The position numbers were made by a program, and so were the translations under genes. This document shows, piece after piece, positions 33,256-42,177 of a stretch of 64,000 bases of DNA (the first letter of the stretch is position 1; each line of letters opens with the position of its first letter). The notes beneath the pieces are model-generated. The model was not told where the DNA came from and did no database searches. It saw only the letters and a list, made by a program, of their open reading frames with translations. This DNA comes from Faecalicatena sp. Marseille-Q4148. GTDB taxonomy: Bacteria > Bacillota > Clostridia > Lachnospirales > Lachnospiraceae. The stretch is from contig CP073692.1 in the NCBI GenBank assembly GCA_018228665.1, positions 868,001 through 932,000 on the forward strand, read 5' to 3'.

Positions 33256-35326
33256 GGGGCTGTCGGTTAATACCGATTTTTAGGCTCTAAATCTCAAAAT
33301 ACGAATCTCCTTTAGAAATCAGTGTTTTTCGCACCTGATCTTCTATGAGAGATTCGTATTTTGTCTTTTTCGTATGTATTTTTGGGCACAAAAACCCCTC
33401 AACCTGCATATTTAAACGTACACATTTTCTAAGCAACTGTTTCTTCGATTTTTTTCTCAAATTTTTGGATTTTTTCATGAAGAAAACGATGGTATTTATT
33501 TATATTTCTTCCAATCGCATACAGCATGAATTCTTTATATACTTTTTCGGATGTCCGGTAATTGAATCGGCGGAAACTGTCATTTTCTTTAATGTCTCCA
33601 AAATGTCCCTCTGTCTGGATGGAACGAATCTGACGATTTAAGATCCCTTTCTCACTCTGGATGTTTTTATGGGATTCTTCTTTCAAAGCTTCCCATTGTT
33701 CGTTGATCTTCATCACTTTATTTTTCTCTCTATCTTTTTCGGCATCATATTTATAGAGACATTTTGCTTTATGTTCACAACCACTGCAGTCTGCACATCC
33801 ATACACTTCAAAGGTTTGTGTATAACCAGTCTGTGCTTTTGTTTCTGTTCGGATATGATGCAATTCTCTTCCGTCATGGCAAATATAATACAACTCATCT
33901 TCAAATATCTGCGTTTTCATGTTGTAATATTTTCCGATTTCTTCTGTATACGCACGTGTTTTCCGTTTTTCATGATCCTGCAGCTTGATATAGCTGGAGA
34001 TTTTATGTTCTTTTAAGTACAGTAGGTTTCTTTCGCTGCAATACCCGCTATCTGCTGTCACTTCCTCAAGAATATCCCCAAATGCTTTTTGATGTTTTTC
34101 CAAAACCGGAATCAACGTATTATAATCTGTCCGATCATTGCTGACATAAGTCTGGACAATGAAATAATTCTCTACTGCAATCTGAACATTATATGCCGCT
34201 TTTAATTGCCCGTTCAGCATATGATCCTCTTTCATCCGCATAAAAGTAGCTTCCAGATCTGTTTTGGAATAACTGTTTCTGTCTGTTCCCATGATCTCAA
34301 AACACTCTTTATATCCCATAAGACGTTCACCACAGGCTTCCAATTCTTCGTAAAGCTGCTGGATTTCCGATTTTCTTTTTCCTTTTCCATAAACAAATGT
34401 AATCTGTTCCTGTTCTGCTATCTGTATCAGATTTTTTTGGAGCTTCAGTATCTCCAACGGAGAACAATTGTCAATCTCTATGATTGTATTATTGGATAAC
34501 TTTTTATGTTTTGTCAGTTTTCTTTTTCGGTTCTTTTCAATCACATCCCGTACTTTCTCCATTCCTTCGATCACGAATATATGCGCATGGTGAATGTCAT
34601 ATTTGATGCCATACTCATTTTCATCAATCAAAACGTTATACTTTTGATACAATAAATCAATAGTATCCAGTAGTCCTGCAAGATGATAATTGATTGTTCC
34701 TCTCCAGACAAACGTATAACGGTTCGCATTGGCTTCTATTTTTGTACCGTCAATAAAAAGATTTTTTAGTGTGATGAATCCTTCTTTTTGCAGGCGACGA
34801 AGAAACTGATAATTCAGCTCATCCAGTACATCAGCGGTCAGTTTCTTATTCTTGAAGTCATAAAAAGCATCCCGTTTCGGCTTCTGACCTTTCGTAAGCC
34901 AGATAAAGGCGAGATCTCTTTCACATAATTCTACAATACGGTCAACAGCTCTTATCCCACGCATGTTTGCGTAAGTAACTACAGCATACATCATGATTGG
35001 GTTGTACCCGGTTCTTCCCTTATCAGAACAATTGGCTAATAAGCCAGAAAAATCTAACTCCTCCATCACTTTTTTCAGGGTATAGACTGGATCGTCGTCT
35101 GGTAAACACAATTCGAAGAAACTGAAGTTAATTTTCTGTTGCCCTAATTCAAAAAAATCGTTATAATAGTCTTTGTTTAGCATAGTTCCATTATAACATG
35201 GAACGGAGAAAATGATGGTTGTCGTTAGCCATCTTTTTCTCTTTTTATGGAAAAGTTTCAGGGGCAGGTTTGACTCATACAAGTCAAATCTGCCCCTGTT
35301 TGGAACTATCATTTCCCGACAGCCCC
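33256..35326 (-). mobile_element. IS1182-like insertion sequence, copy 2 (2071 bp, intact)
   Basis: Same 11-bp inverted ends (33256-33266 and 35316-35326) and identical length to copy 1, in reverse orientation. It lies between the convergent ABC-F and MATE genes. Immediate flanks are A-run left and T-run right; no target duplication is visible. It carries the same internal hairpins as copy 1. Confidence 0.92.
33429..35183 (-). CDS. IS1182-family transposase (intact copy)
   Basis: 584 residues from ATG at 35183 (MLNKDYYNDFFELGQQ). The N-terminal DUF772-like domain contains TGYNPIMMYAVVTYANM near 75. The DDE core includes LFIDGTKIEANANRYTFVWR near 153 and ADSGYCSERNLLYLKEH near 350. A zinc-ribbon-like CADCSGCEHKAKC lies near 445, and RSIQTEGHFGDIKEND near 505 holds the likely last Glu. 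The frame can be extended upstream to 35363, but that part crosses the IS end and is not plausible coding. No ribosome site; an extended -10 lies 6 bp upstream, so translation may be leaderless. Confidence 0.9.
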   Translation of the reverse strand: MLNKDYYNDFFELGQQKINFSFFELCLPDDDPVYTLKKVMEELDFSGLLANCSDKGRTGYNPIMMYAVVTYANMRGIRAVDRIVELCERDLAFIWLTKGQKPKRDAFYDFKNKKLTADVLDELNYQFLRRLQKEGFITLKNLFIDGTKIEANANRYTFVWRGTINYHLAGLLDTIDLLYQKYNVLIDENEYGIKYDIHHAHIFVIEGMEKVRDVIEKNRKRKLTKHKKLSNNTIIEIDNCSPLEILKLQKNLIQIAEQEQITFVYGKGKRKSEIQQLYEELEACGERLMGYKECFEIMGTDRNSYSKTDLEATFMRMKEDHMLNGQLKAAYNVQIAVENYFIVQTYVSNDRTDYNTLIPVLEKHQKAFGDILEEVTADSGYCSERNLLYLKEHKISSYIKLQDHEKRKTRAYTEEIGKYYNMKTQIFEDELYYICHDGRELHHIRTETKAQTGYTQTFEVYGCADCSGCEHKAKCLYKYDAEKDREKNKVMKINEQWEALKEESHKNIQSEKGILNRQIRSIQTEGHFGDIKENDSFRRFNYRTSEKVYKEFMLYAIGRNINKYHRFLHEKIQKFEKKIEETVA

Positions 35327-35366
35327 TTTTTATTATGAGCTTTTTCCTGTTCTGGTTTTCCACTTT

Positions 35367-36761
35367 CTACATCTTTAACCCTTTTTCTTTCCATTTTCCC
35401 CGGCGATAACAAATTGCTGTAATCACAGCTCCAAGTACCCAGGAACTTAGTAAGGAAATAAAAATACAACGATAATCTCCTGTCGGCAACTCCGGCGTTC
35501 TTGTGAGATATGAAATTCCATAAGCAAGAGGCACGCGGATCAGTACAGTTGTGATCAATGAAATCCACATTGGAGTCATCGTATCTCCTGCCCCTCTCAT
35601 CACTCCGGAAAGGCTCTGAGTCACTGCCATCGCAATATATCCTACTGCAAGAATTTTCATCATATTGGCGCTCAGCGTCACTAATTCAGAGGTTGTTGTA
35701 AAAATTGCCATTAAATATTTACCAAATACAAGGATTGCTGCAGTAATCACTGCCGAAACACCTACCGCAATCAATGTTCCCTGTTTTGCTCCCTGTTCTA
35801 CCCGATCGTAGCGCTTAGCTCCAACATTTTGTCCTGCATAAGTTGTCATCGCTGTTCCAAAAGAAAAATTCGGCATCATAGCAAATCCGTCTACACGCAT
35901 AATAATGACGTTCGCTGCAATGACCATTTCTCCGAAACTGTTCGTCAGAGACTGTACGACAACCATCGCCATAGAAAAAATTGCCTGGGTAACTCCGGAT
36001 GGAAGCCCAAGTCGTATGATCGTTGCTGCATGAAAGCGGTCCATTTTCAAATACTTCCATTTCATATCAAAAACAGCTGTCATTCGCGCCAGTTTAATCA
36101 TACACAGCACTGCCGATACAACCTGGGCGATCACAGTGGCAAGCGCCACCCCCGCGACTCCCATTTTCAATCCTGCCACAAACCAAATATCCAGTACAAT
36201 ATTAATAACTGTTGCGATCAGCAGATAGATGAGCGCAGATATTGAATCTCCTAATCCCCGCAGTATTCCGCACAGAATGTTATAGTAGGCAACTCCGGCA
36301 ATTCCCATCAGCAGAATCATTAAATACGAAGCACACCAGTCAATAATACTTTCCGGTGTATTCAGCATATGTAAAAGCGGCTTCACTAAGGCTGCCCCTA
36401 AAACCATAATAATTACTGACGCCAGTGCTGTTAATGTAATACAGTTCCCAATCGTCTTTGACAACTCTTCTCTCTGCTTCGCGCCAAAATATTGCGACAC
36501 CATAACGCTTGCACCGACAGAAATTCCAATAAAAAGCACAAGCAGCAGATTAAAGATCGGACTTGCACTTCCAACCGCTGCTAATGCATTATCACCCACA
36601 TATCTTCCGACAACGATACTATCTACGGTATTATAAAGCTGCTGTGCAATATTTCCAATCAGCATCGGTATCGTAAATATTACAATCTGCTCCCAGGGTT
36701 TCCCAACGGTCATATCCGCCGGAGCAAATAATTTCTTCAGACTAATTCCCATCTTTCGCAT
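35367..36761 (-). CDS. MATE family efflux transporter
   Basis: Twelve-helix inner-membrane exporter of drugs or metabolites driven by Na+ or H+. 464 residues: two homologous six-helix halves. N-terminal motif KPWEQIVIFTIPMLIGNIAQ near 17-36 with LYNTVDSIVVGRYVGDNALA near 38-57, and the C-terminal half with PNFSFGTAMTTYAGQNVGAK near 290. Substrate unknown. The start is uncertain among three near in-frame ATGs; 36761 has AGAAGGAGAAGA directly upstream. Its 3' end is about 40 bp from IS1182 copy 2. Confidence 0.88.
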   Translation of the reverse strand: MRKMGISLKKLFAPADMTVGKPWEQIVIFTIPMLIGNIAQQLYNTVDSIVVGRYVGDNALAAVGSASPIFNLLLVLFIGISVGASVMVSQYFGAKQREELSKTIGNCITLTALASVIIMVLGAALVKPLLHMLNTPESIIDWCASYLMILLMGIAGVAYYNILCGILRGLGDSISALIYLLIATVINIVLDIWFVAGLKMGVAGVALATVIAQVVSAVLCMIKLARMTAVFDMKWKYLKMDRFHAATIIRLGLPSGVTQAIFSMAMVVVQSLTNSFGEMVIAANVIIMRVDGFAMMPNFSFGTAMTTYAGQNVGAKRYDRVEQGAKQGTLIAVGVSAVITAAILVFGKYLMAIFTTTSELVTLSANMMKILAVGYIAMAVTQSLSGVMRGAGDTMTPMWISLITTVLIRVPLAYGISYLTRTPELPTGDYRCIFISLLSSWVLGAVITAICYRRGKWKEKGLKM

Positions 36762-36783
36762 TCTTCTCCTTCTCATATGTTTT

Positions 36784-36818
36784 GAAAAGCGAAGGTTTTT
36801 TCAAACCCTCGCTTCTTT
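36784..36818 (-). terminator. Terminator between trpS and the MATE gene
   Basis: On the minus strand AAGCGAGG pairs with CCTTCGCTT (one bulged T), followed by TTTC; 23 bp after the trpS stop. Confidence 0.6.
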
Positions 36819-36841
36819 TACTCTCATCATACAGCTTACAC

Positions 36842-37846
36842 TTAGCGAATCCGCTCTGGAAAGCCCACCTTTTTCTGCACTTTTCGAAGCGTTTTCATTG
36901 CATAATAGTTCGCCTTCTCAGCATTCTCCTTAATGATACCGTCAAGGTAGGATTTCTCCTGTGAAAGACGTGCAACTTCATCCTGAAGTGGTTTCAAAAC
37001 TGCAATAACAGCTTCTCCTACAGCTGGTTTCAGCTCTCCATAACCCTTACCGGCAAATTCCTTCTCAACTTCCTGCGGAGTCTTGCCGGTACATGCACAA
37101 TAGATATCAATGAGATTCTTAACTCCCGGCTGCTCCGGACGATAGCAGATCATTCCTTCAGAGTCTGTCACAGCTCTCTTGAATTTTCTCATAATCGTAT
37201 CCGGATCATCCATCAGATAAATACTTCCATTTGGATTCTCGTCAGATTTAGACATCTTTTTCGCCGGATCCTGAAGACTCATAATCTTTGCTCCGACTTT
37301 ACCGATATACGCTTCCGGAACAGTAAATACATCTCCATAAATATTGTTAAACCGCTCAGCAATGTTTCTTGTAAGTTCCAAATGCTGCATCTGGTCAATT
37401 CCAACCGGAACTACATCTGTCTGATACAGCAGAATATCTGATGCCATCAATACCGGATATGTAAACAGACCTGCATTGATATTGTCTGCATGTTTTGATG
37501 ATTTATCTTTAAACTGTGTCATCCGGTTCAGCTCACCCATATATGTAAAGCAGTTAAGAATCCATGCAAGTTCCGCATGTCCTGATACATGCGACTGATA
37601 ATAAATACAATTCTTCTTCGGATCCAGTCCTGCAGCGATATAAAGTGTCAAAAGCGCTCTCGCTCTCTTGCGAAGTGTTGCCGGATCCTGGCGCACGGTA
37701 ATCGAATGCATATCTACAACACTGTAAAAACATTCATACTCATCGCTCAGTGTAATCCAGTTCTTCAATGCTCCCAGATAATTTCCAAGTGTCAGATTCC
37801 CTGTTGCCTGCATTCCACTGAACAATACTTTTTTATCATTTATCAT
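36842..37846 (-). CDS. trpS: Tryptophanyl-tRNA synthetase
   Basis: Class I aminoacyl-tRNA synthetase charging tRNA-Trp. 334 residues. ATP site TGNLTLGNYLG (HIGH equivalent) near 14-24, Trp pocket QTDVVPVGIDQMQHLELTR near 140-158 and KKMSKSDENPNGSIYLMDDP near 191-210. Start at ATG 37846 with GGGAGGGATCGAC upstream; an upstream in-frame start adds 19 unconserved residues. I found no T-box in the 66 bp before it. Confidence 0.96.
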   Translation of the reverse strand: MINDKKVLFSGMQATGNLTLGNYLGALKNWITLSDEYECFYSVVDMHSITVRQDPATLRKRARALLTLYIAAGLDPKKNCIYYQSHVSGHAELAWILNCFTYMGELNRMTQFKDKSSKHADNINAGLFTYPVLMASDILLYQTDVVPVGIDQMQHLELTRNIAERFNNIYGDVFTVPEAYIGKVGAKIMSLQDPAKKMSKSDENPNGSIYLMDDPDTIMRKFKRAVTDSEGMICYRPEQPGVKNLIDIYCACTGKTPQEVEKEFAGKGYGELKPAVGEAVIAVLKPLQDEVARLSQEKSYLDGIIKENAEKANYYAMKTLRKVQKKVGFPERIR

Positions 37847-37912
37847 GTCGATCCCTCCCAAATGTTCTTTTTTTAGTTTATCATTCTTCGATTCTATCGT
37901 CAAGCATCCATC

Positions 37913-38536
37913 CTACCACGGTTTCACAATATCTTTATAATAAGTATGATTCTCTTCCAAAATTTGATAGTTCATGCCATCGTCTTCCAAAATTGTCACA
38001 GCACAGTTTTTGTGGACGCCTCCGTCCCACACAGCAGACAATTCCTTTTTCTTTACTACCAGATTTAAAAGTGCGCAAAGCGCCGCTCCATGTGTTGATA
38101 ATAACACTGTCTTTAGCTGCTTTTCTCGAAGCTCTTTCATAAATGCTTCCAACCGTCTCTTCGCTTCCTCAAAAGATTCTCCCTCTGTTGGCGGAACATA
38201 CTTGTCTGGTGCGTCAAAAAAATTCTGAAATGCCAGGTCTGGAATATTCCAGCTATCCTTTGCAGCAGACAGTCCTTCATAAATTCCAAAGCTCATCTCA
38301 ATTAATCTCTCATCACAAAGAATCGGCGCCCGTCCTCCTGATACAATCTGCGCTGTTTCTTTTGCTCGCTCAAGCGGACTTGTATATACTGCGTCAAAGC
38401 TTACCTCTAAAAGTGCCTTTCTAGTTTCTTCTGCCAAATGCCTTCCAAATGCATTCAATGGAACGTCTTTTCGTCCCTGCATTCTTCTTGTCTGATTCCA
38501 GTCTGTTTCTCCGTGTCTGATAATATATATTTTCAT
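37913..38536 (-). CDS. Histidine phosphatase family protein
   Basis: Phosphoglycerate-mutase-like phosphatase. Catalytic IYIIRHGETDWNQTRRMQGR at residues 3-22 contains RHGE with the phospho-accepting His. The second His lies in VLLSTHGAALCALL near 145, and YTSPLERAKETAQI near 51 is typical. 207 residues. The substrate cannot be predicted (candidates include cobalamin-pathway or sugar phosphates). It lies 66 bp upstream of trpS on the same strand and is divergent from luxS. Confidence 0.9.
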   Translation of the reverse strand: MKIYIIRHGETDWNQTRRMQGRKDVPLNAFGRHLAEETRKALLEVSFDAVYTSPLERAKETAQIVSGGRAPILCDERLIEMSFGIYEGLSAAKDSWNIPDLAFQNFFDAPDKYVPPTEGESFEEAKRRLEAFMKELREKQLKTVLLSTHGAALCALLNLVVKKKELSAVWDGGVHKNCAVTILEDDGMNYQILEENHTYYKDIVKPW

Positions 38537-38562
38537 TCCATCATTCCTCTTTCTAAAGTTTC

Positions 38563-38591
38563 TTGTATTTCCCCTCTCTGTCCGTTATAAT
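38563..38591 (+). promoter_or_regulatory. Promoter of luxS
   Basis: TTGTAT (38563-38568), 17-bp spacer, consensus TATAAT (38586-38591), about 35 bp before the luxS start. Located in the divergent region with the histidine phosphatase gene. Confidence 0.7.
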
Positions 38592-38625
38592 AAAAATCAC
38601 AAAATAAAGGAGGTTTTCTATCATT

Positions 38626-39111
38626 ATGGAAAAAATCACAAGCTTTACAATAGACCATCTTCGTCTGATTCCAGGACTTTATGTGTCCCGCGTAGACTTT
38701 GTTGAAGGACATCCGATTACAACATTTGATATCCGCATTACCAACCCAAACGAAGAGCCTGTTATGAATACGGCTGAAATTCATACAATCGAACATCTTG
38801 CAGCCACATTTTTACGCAATCACCCGACTGCCGGACCAAAGACAATCTACTTTGGACCAATGGGCTGCCGCACAGGCTTTTATCTGTTACTTAGCGGTTC
38901 CCTCACTTCACGAGAGATCATCCCGCTTATGACTGAACTTTTTACATTTATTGCTGAATTTGAAGGCAATATTCCTGGTGCTTCCGCAAAAGACTGCGGC
39001 AATTATCTGGATATGAACCTTCCAATGGCAAAATATATCGCCCGCAAATATTTAGCAGAAGTTCTGACAGATATTGATGATTCTCGACTGATCTATCCGG
39101 CAAATGACTAA
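38626..39111 (+). CDS. luxS: S-ribosylhomocysteine lyase
   Basis: Cleaves S-ribosylhomocysteine to homocysteine and DPD, the AI-2 precursor, in the activated methyl cycle. 161 residues. The metal-binding HTIEHLAATFLRNH near 52-65 supplies HxxEH, and GPMGCRTGFYLL near 78-89 has the catalytic Cys and TGFY signature. A C-terminal conserved Cys is at KDCGNYLDMNL near 124. Ribosome site AAAGGAGG. Monocistronic with its own promoter and terminator. Confidence 0.97.
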   Translation: MEKITSFTIDHLRLIPGLYVSRVDFVEGHPITTFDIRITNPNEEPVMNTAEIHTIEHLAATFLRNHPTAGPKTIYFGPMGCRTGFYLLLSGSLTSREIIPLMTELFTFIAEFEGNIPGASAKDCGNYLDMNLPMAKYIARKYLAEVLTDIDDSRLIYPAND

Positions 39112-39122
39112 TCTCTTATTAT

Positions 39123-39181
39123 AAAACTCCCGGCAAAAGCGCTGTTCTTTCCAGTACAGACCGGCTTCTGCTGGGAGTTTT
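39123..39181. terminator. Terminator between convergent luxS and DUF5662 genes
   Basis: AAAACTCCCGGCAAAAGC pairs with GCTTCTGCTGGGAGTTTT (one mismatch, one G-T pair) around about 23 nt. A/T tails on both strands; serves both directions. Confidence 0.7.
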
Positions 39182-39725
39182 AACGATTGTGTTTTAAAAT
39201 CGTATTTCGGATATATGAAAAAGTCTTTCGTTCTCCTTTTTCCGCCAACATCTCAAGTAGATGTTTTAATAACTTTCTTGTTTTTGGATGAATCATCATT
39301 CCAACTGCCCCTTGCTCATAATACTTCAACGGACTTCGATCTGTATATGCATCTCTCTCATATGTTTTTGATGCAGCAATCCGGTCAAGAAACATTTCTA
39401 TGACATAGTTGACCGGCATTTCCAGGCCAATCATTCCTTCTCCCGGCTTCATACTATAATCAATCCAGTATTCATAATGATGTCTGTTTCTTCCCTTATG
39501 ATGCAGCCATGCTTTTGAATATCCTGTCTCTTCCCGCTCTGCATTATTGGGACTTCGTGTGCCCTGATAGTATTTACAGCCAACCTTAAATTCTGTCCAA
39601 CTGTATTTGGACAGATCATGGAGCAGCCCCTGCCGATACAATCCGACACAAAAACAAAAGCGCATCACCATATGGCGGTGATGTGTAATAGTACACAAAT
39701 GTCCCCATATATTAGCAAGTCTCAT
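39180..39725 (-). CDS. DUF5662 family protein
   Basis: 181 residues. It matches what I recall of DUF5662 in Firmicutes: a His-rich, HD-like protein with HLCTITHHRHMVMRFCF near 8-24, GLLHDLSKYSWTEF near 34-47, WLHHKGRNRHHYEYW near 77-91 and IEMFLDRIAASKTY near 110. The paired His and HD motifs suggest metal binding, perhaps phosphohydrolase-like; no reaction is known to me. Start at ATG 39725 with GAGAGGTGTTTT upstream. Confidence 0.75.
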   Translation of the reverse strand: MRLANIWGHLCTITHHRHMVMRFCFCVGLYRQGLLHDLSKYSWTEFKVGCKYYQGTRSPNNAEREETGYSKAWLHHKGRNRHHYEYWIDYSMKPGEGMIGLEMPVNYVIEMFLDRIAASKTYERDAYTDRSPLKYYEQGAVGMMIHPKTRKLLKHLLEMLAEKGERKTFSYIRNTILKHNR

Positions 39726-39747
39726 AAAACACCTCTCGTCTCTTCCA

Positions 39748-40422
39748 TTAAACAATCAGGGAAATCACATGCAGCAACAGCAAATGCACAGGATAGAACA
39801 GATAGAAAAAATATTTCATCTTTTTCCCTTCTTTTCCATTATAGCACAAAATAGGAACTGCGGATAGCGCTGCTGCCCCTTGTACAGAACCTAACTGCCA
39901 CAGTGACAAAGCTAAATTGTATCCGGCCACTGACAACGCTGCCGCTCTTCGATTCTGATAAAAGATATAAAACAGAAAAATCATAAAAATCCCTTTTTCT
40001 GAATAATCTGTCCGAAGAACCACTGTCAGTAACATTGCCAACAGTACTGCACCAATTTTCAGCACCCCAAAAACAGCCCCTGACTGTCTTTTATCGATCC
40101 ATTCCAATGCCGTCATCATCAATACTCCAATTGTCAATGTCCAAAATACATTCTGATGCTGCGGTACAAACCAATTTCCAAAAATCGCTATATTAAACGG
40201 CAATTCAGATATCACTGCGAATGCGGCAAGCCGCAGTGCATAACGCTTTCGATCATGTGTATAATGAAACCCTTCCACAAGCAAAAAGCAGAAAATGGGA
40301 AATGCAAGCCGTCCAATCACACGCAGCATCCAACACTGGGGAAATAATACATGCCCGATATGATCAATGGCCATTGTCACAATTCCAATCCATTTCAGCT
40401 GAAAACCACTAATTCCTGTCAT
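39748..40422 (-). CDS. TraX-like integral membrane protein
   Basis: 224 residues with about seven hydrophobic segments. TraX family hallmarks: the opening GFQLKWIGIVTMAIDHIGHV (residues 5-24) and RLAFPIFCFLLVEGFHYTHD near 38-57. Relatives are predicted membrane acyltransferases (TraX acetylates F-pilin N-termini); here no pilin is nearby and the role is unknown. It overlaps the 3' end of the GH13 gene by 14 bp, so the two are coupled. Confidence 0.82.
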   Translation of the reverse strand: MTGISGFQLKWIGIVTMAIDHIGHVLFPQCWMLRVIGRLAFPIFCFLLVEGFHYTHDRKRYALRLAAFAVISELPFNIAIFGNWFVPQHQNVFWTLTIGVLMMTALEWIDKRQSGAVFGVLKIGAVLLAMLLTVVLRTDYSEKGIFMIFLFYIFYQNRRAAALSVAGYNLALSLWQLGSVQGAAALSAVPILCYNGKEGKKMKYFFYLFYPVHLLLLHVISLIV

Positions 40423-42139
40423 CTTTTTCCTCATCTTTGTTTTTCCCTGTCAATACAACAATCGTTCTTCCCGGCACTATAATGCTCTTCTTCTTCCCAA
40501 GCGGCGTTGGATTCTCTAAGACACCATCTTGTGTGGATACTGATAAGTGCCATTCTTTGCTCTTTGAAAGCGTTGGTATCGCAAATGTATGCTCTACCCA
40601 ATGCATGTTTAAAGCAATAAAACAGTCTTCTGTCTCCAGCGCTTCACCACTCAAAAAAACTCCAAGCTGACGGCTGTCATACTGATCCGGCGCCTGCCAT
40701 GCATTTTCTCCATGATAGGAAATATCAGGAACACCGCAGCTCTTCTGGTCCATCCCAAGCAGCAGGTGATTCTGATGCAGAACCGGATGCTCCTTCCGAA
40801 ATCGGATCAGTTCCTTAACAAACTCTGTCAATTCCATCTCCCGCATTCCCCGATGCCAGTTAAGCCATCCTGTTTCATTATCCTGACAGTACACATTGTT
40901 ATTTCCATTTTGGCTGTTTCCAAATTCATCTCCTGCTAAAATACAAGGCGTTCCCTGAGATAACAGCAGCATTAGAAAGGCATTTCTTATCTGTCCATCT
41001 CTCAGCTTCAGAATCTGCTTCTTCCTGGTTGGCCCCTCCGTCCCGCAGTTCCAACTGAAATTACAATCCGGACCATCTGTATTATTCTCTCCATTTTCTT
41101 CATTATGCTTTGTATCATAAGAAACCAGATCTGTCAGTGTGAACCCAGTATGGTTGGTTATGTAATTGATTGTATGATCAGCCTTTGGAAGTCTGCGCAT
41201 CTGCCACATAACTTCCGGTACCATTCCCTCGTCTCCTTTCAGAAAACGCCGGATGCTGTTCTGAAATCCATTGTCATAACAGATAATTTTCAATCCTTTT
41301 AGCAATGGATCTTTCAAAATGCTGTTCATCGGCGCTAATGCCGGATTCAATACAAAGCCGTCTACATGATATTCCATCAAATATGCATACAGACACTCCA
41401 CAATCATCTGTGGATGGATAGATTCATCAAAAGGCAGATTCAGTATGACTTCAATTCCCGCCTTATGACAGGCTTTTACCATATCTTTCAATTCCTTCAC
41501 ACTATGTCCATTGGAAGCATACGCTGATTTCGGCGCAAAACAGTATGACGGACCATATCCCCAATAATTTATATATTTCTCACCGCATTCTTCAAACTCA
41601 TAGACCGGCATACAATGAATCTGATTGACTCCCACCTCCAATAAGTAGGGGATTTTTTCAATCACCCCGGCAAATGTTCCTTTCTTTCTTATTCTGGAAG
41701 ATCTGTCTTTTGTAAACCCTCTCACATGGAGATTATATGCAATGACCTCCTCTTCCGGAATCTGCAGCAGCTTATCTTCCTCCCAATCATATGCGCTGCT
41801 AACAAGCTTACCGCGAAGCTTCATTTCTTTCGAGTCACCGACTTGCCCCCAGCATTTTTTCCCGGCTATTTCCTTTACATAAGGATCCATAACGAGCTTA
41901 CCGTCAACTTCATAGTTATATTCGTATTTTCGCGCGTCAATTCCTTCTACTGCCAGAAAACGCACTTCACCAATCGCGTCTTCTTTCGTCATCTCAAATA
42001 TCTGCTCCGGTTCCTCTGTACCGGCTCTGTATAATAATAATCTGCATGTCTTTTCTTCTTCCACTGCCACGGAAAAATTCACGCATGTTCCGTGCACTGT
42101 TGTTCCCAGAGGAAGTGGTCTTCCATTTTTTCTTTTCAT
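40409..42139 (-). CDS. GH13 glycogen-debranching-like protein lacking catalytic residues
   Basis: 576 residues with the layout of GlgX/isoamylase: CBM48-like N-terminus (GRPLPLGTTVHGTCVNFSVA), TIM barrel and C-terminal beta domain. Framework motifs persist (SWNCGTEGPTRKKQ, SQGTPCILAGDEFGNSQNGN, YCQDNETGWLNWH). The four catalytic regions are altered: region I EVILNLPFDE (for DVVYNH), region II VDGFVLNPALA (for DGFRFDLA; nucleophile Asp replaced by Asn, near 265), region III IICYDNG (for IAEPWD; Glu lost) and region IV TNHTGFTL (for TAHDGFTL; Asp lost). The frame is intact, so it is likely a functional non-enzyme. I choose ATG 42139 (AAAGGGATC upstream) over 42187. Confidence 0.82.
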   Translation of the reverse strand: MKRKNGRPLPLGTTVHGTCVNFSVAVEEEKTCRLLLYRAGTEEPEQIFEMTKEDAIGEVRFLAVEGIDARKYEYNYEVDGKLVMDPYVKEIAGKKCWGQVGDSKEMKLRGKLVSSAYDWEEDKLLQIPEEEVIAYNLHVRGFTKDRSSRIRKKGTFAGVIEKIPYLLEVGVNQIHCMPVYEFEECGEKYINYWGYGPSYCFAPKSAYASNGHSVKELKDMVKACHKAGIEVILNLPFDESIHPQMIVECLYAYLMEYHVDGFVLNPALAPMNSILKDPLLKGLKIICYDNGFQNSIRRFLKGDEGMVPEVMWQMRRLPKADHTINYITNHTGFTLTDLVSYDTKHNEENGENNTDGPDCNFSWNCGTEGPTRKKQILKLRDGQIRNAFLMLLLSQGTPCILAGDEFGNSQNGNNNVYCQDNETGWLNWHRGMREMELTEFVKELIRFRKEHPVLHQNHLLLGMDQKSCGVPDISYHGENAWQAPDQYDSRQLGVFLSGEALETEDCFIALNMHWVEHTFAIPTLSKSKEWHLSVSTQDGVLENPTPLGKKKSIIVPGRTIVVLTGKNKDEEKDDRN

Positions 42140-42177
42140 AGTGAATGATCCCTTTCTGCTGTTAGCTTTGCTGACAT

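Noticed and set aside
9224..35326. Composite transposon formed by the two IS1182 copies
   Set aside because: The enclosed 22 kb is ordinary core genes, there is no duplication at the outer ends and one transposase is broken.
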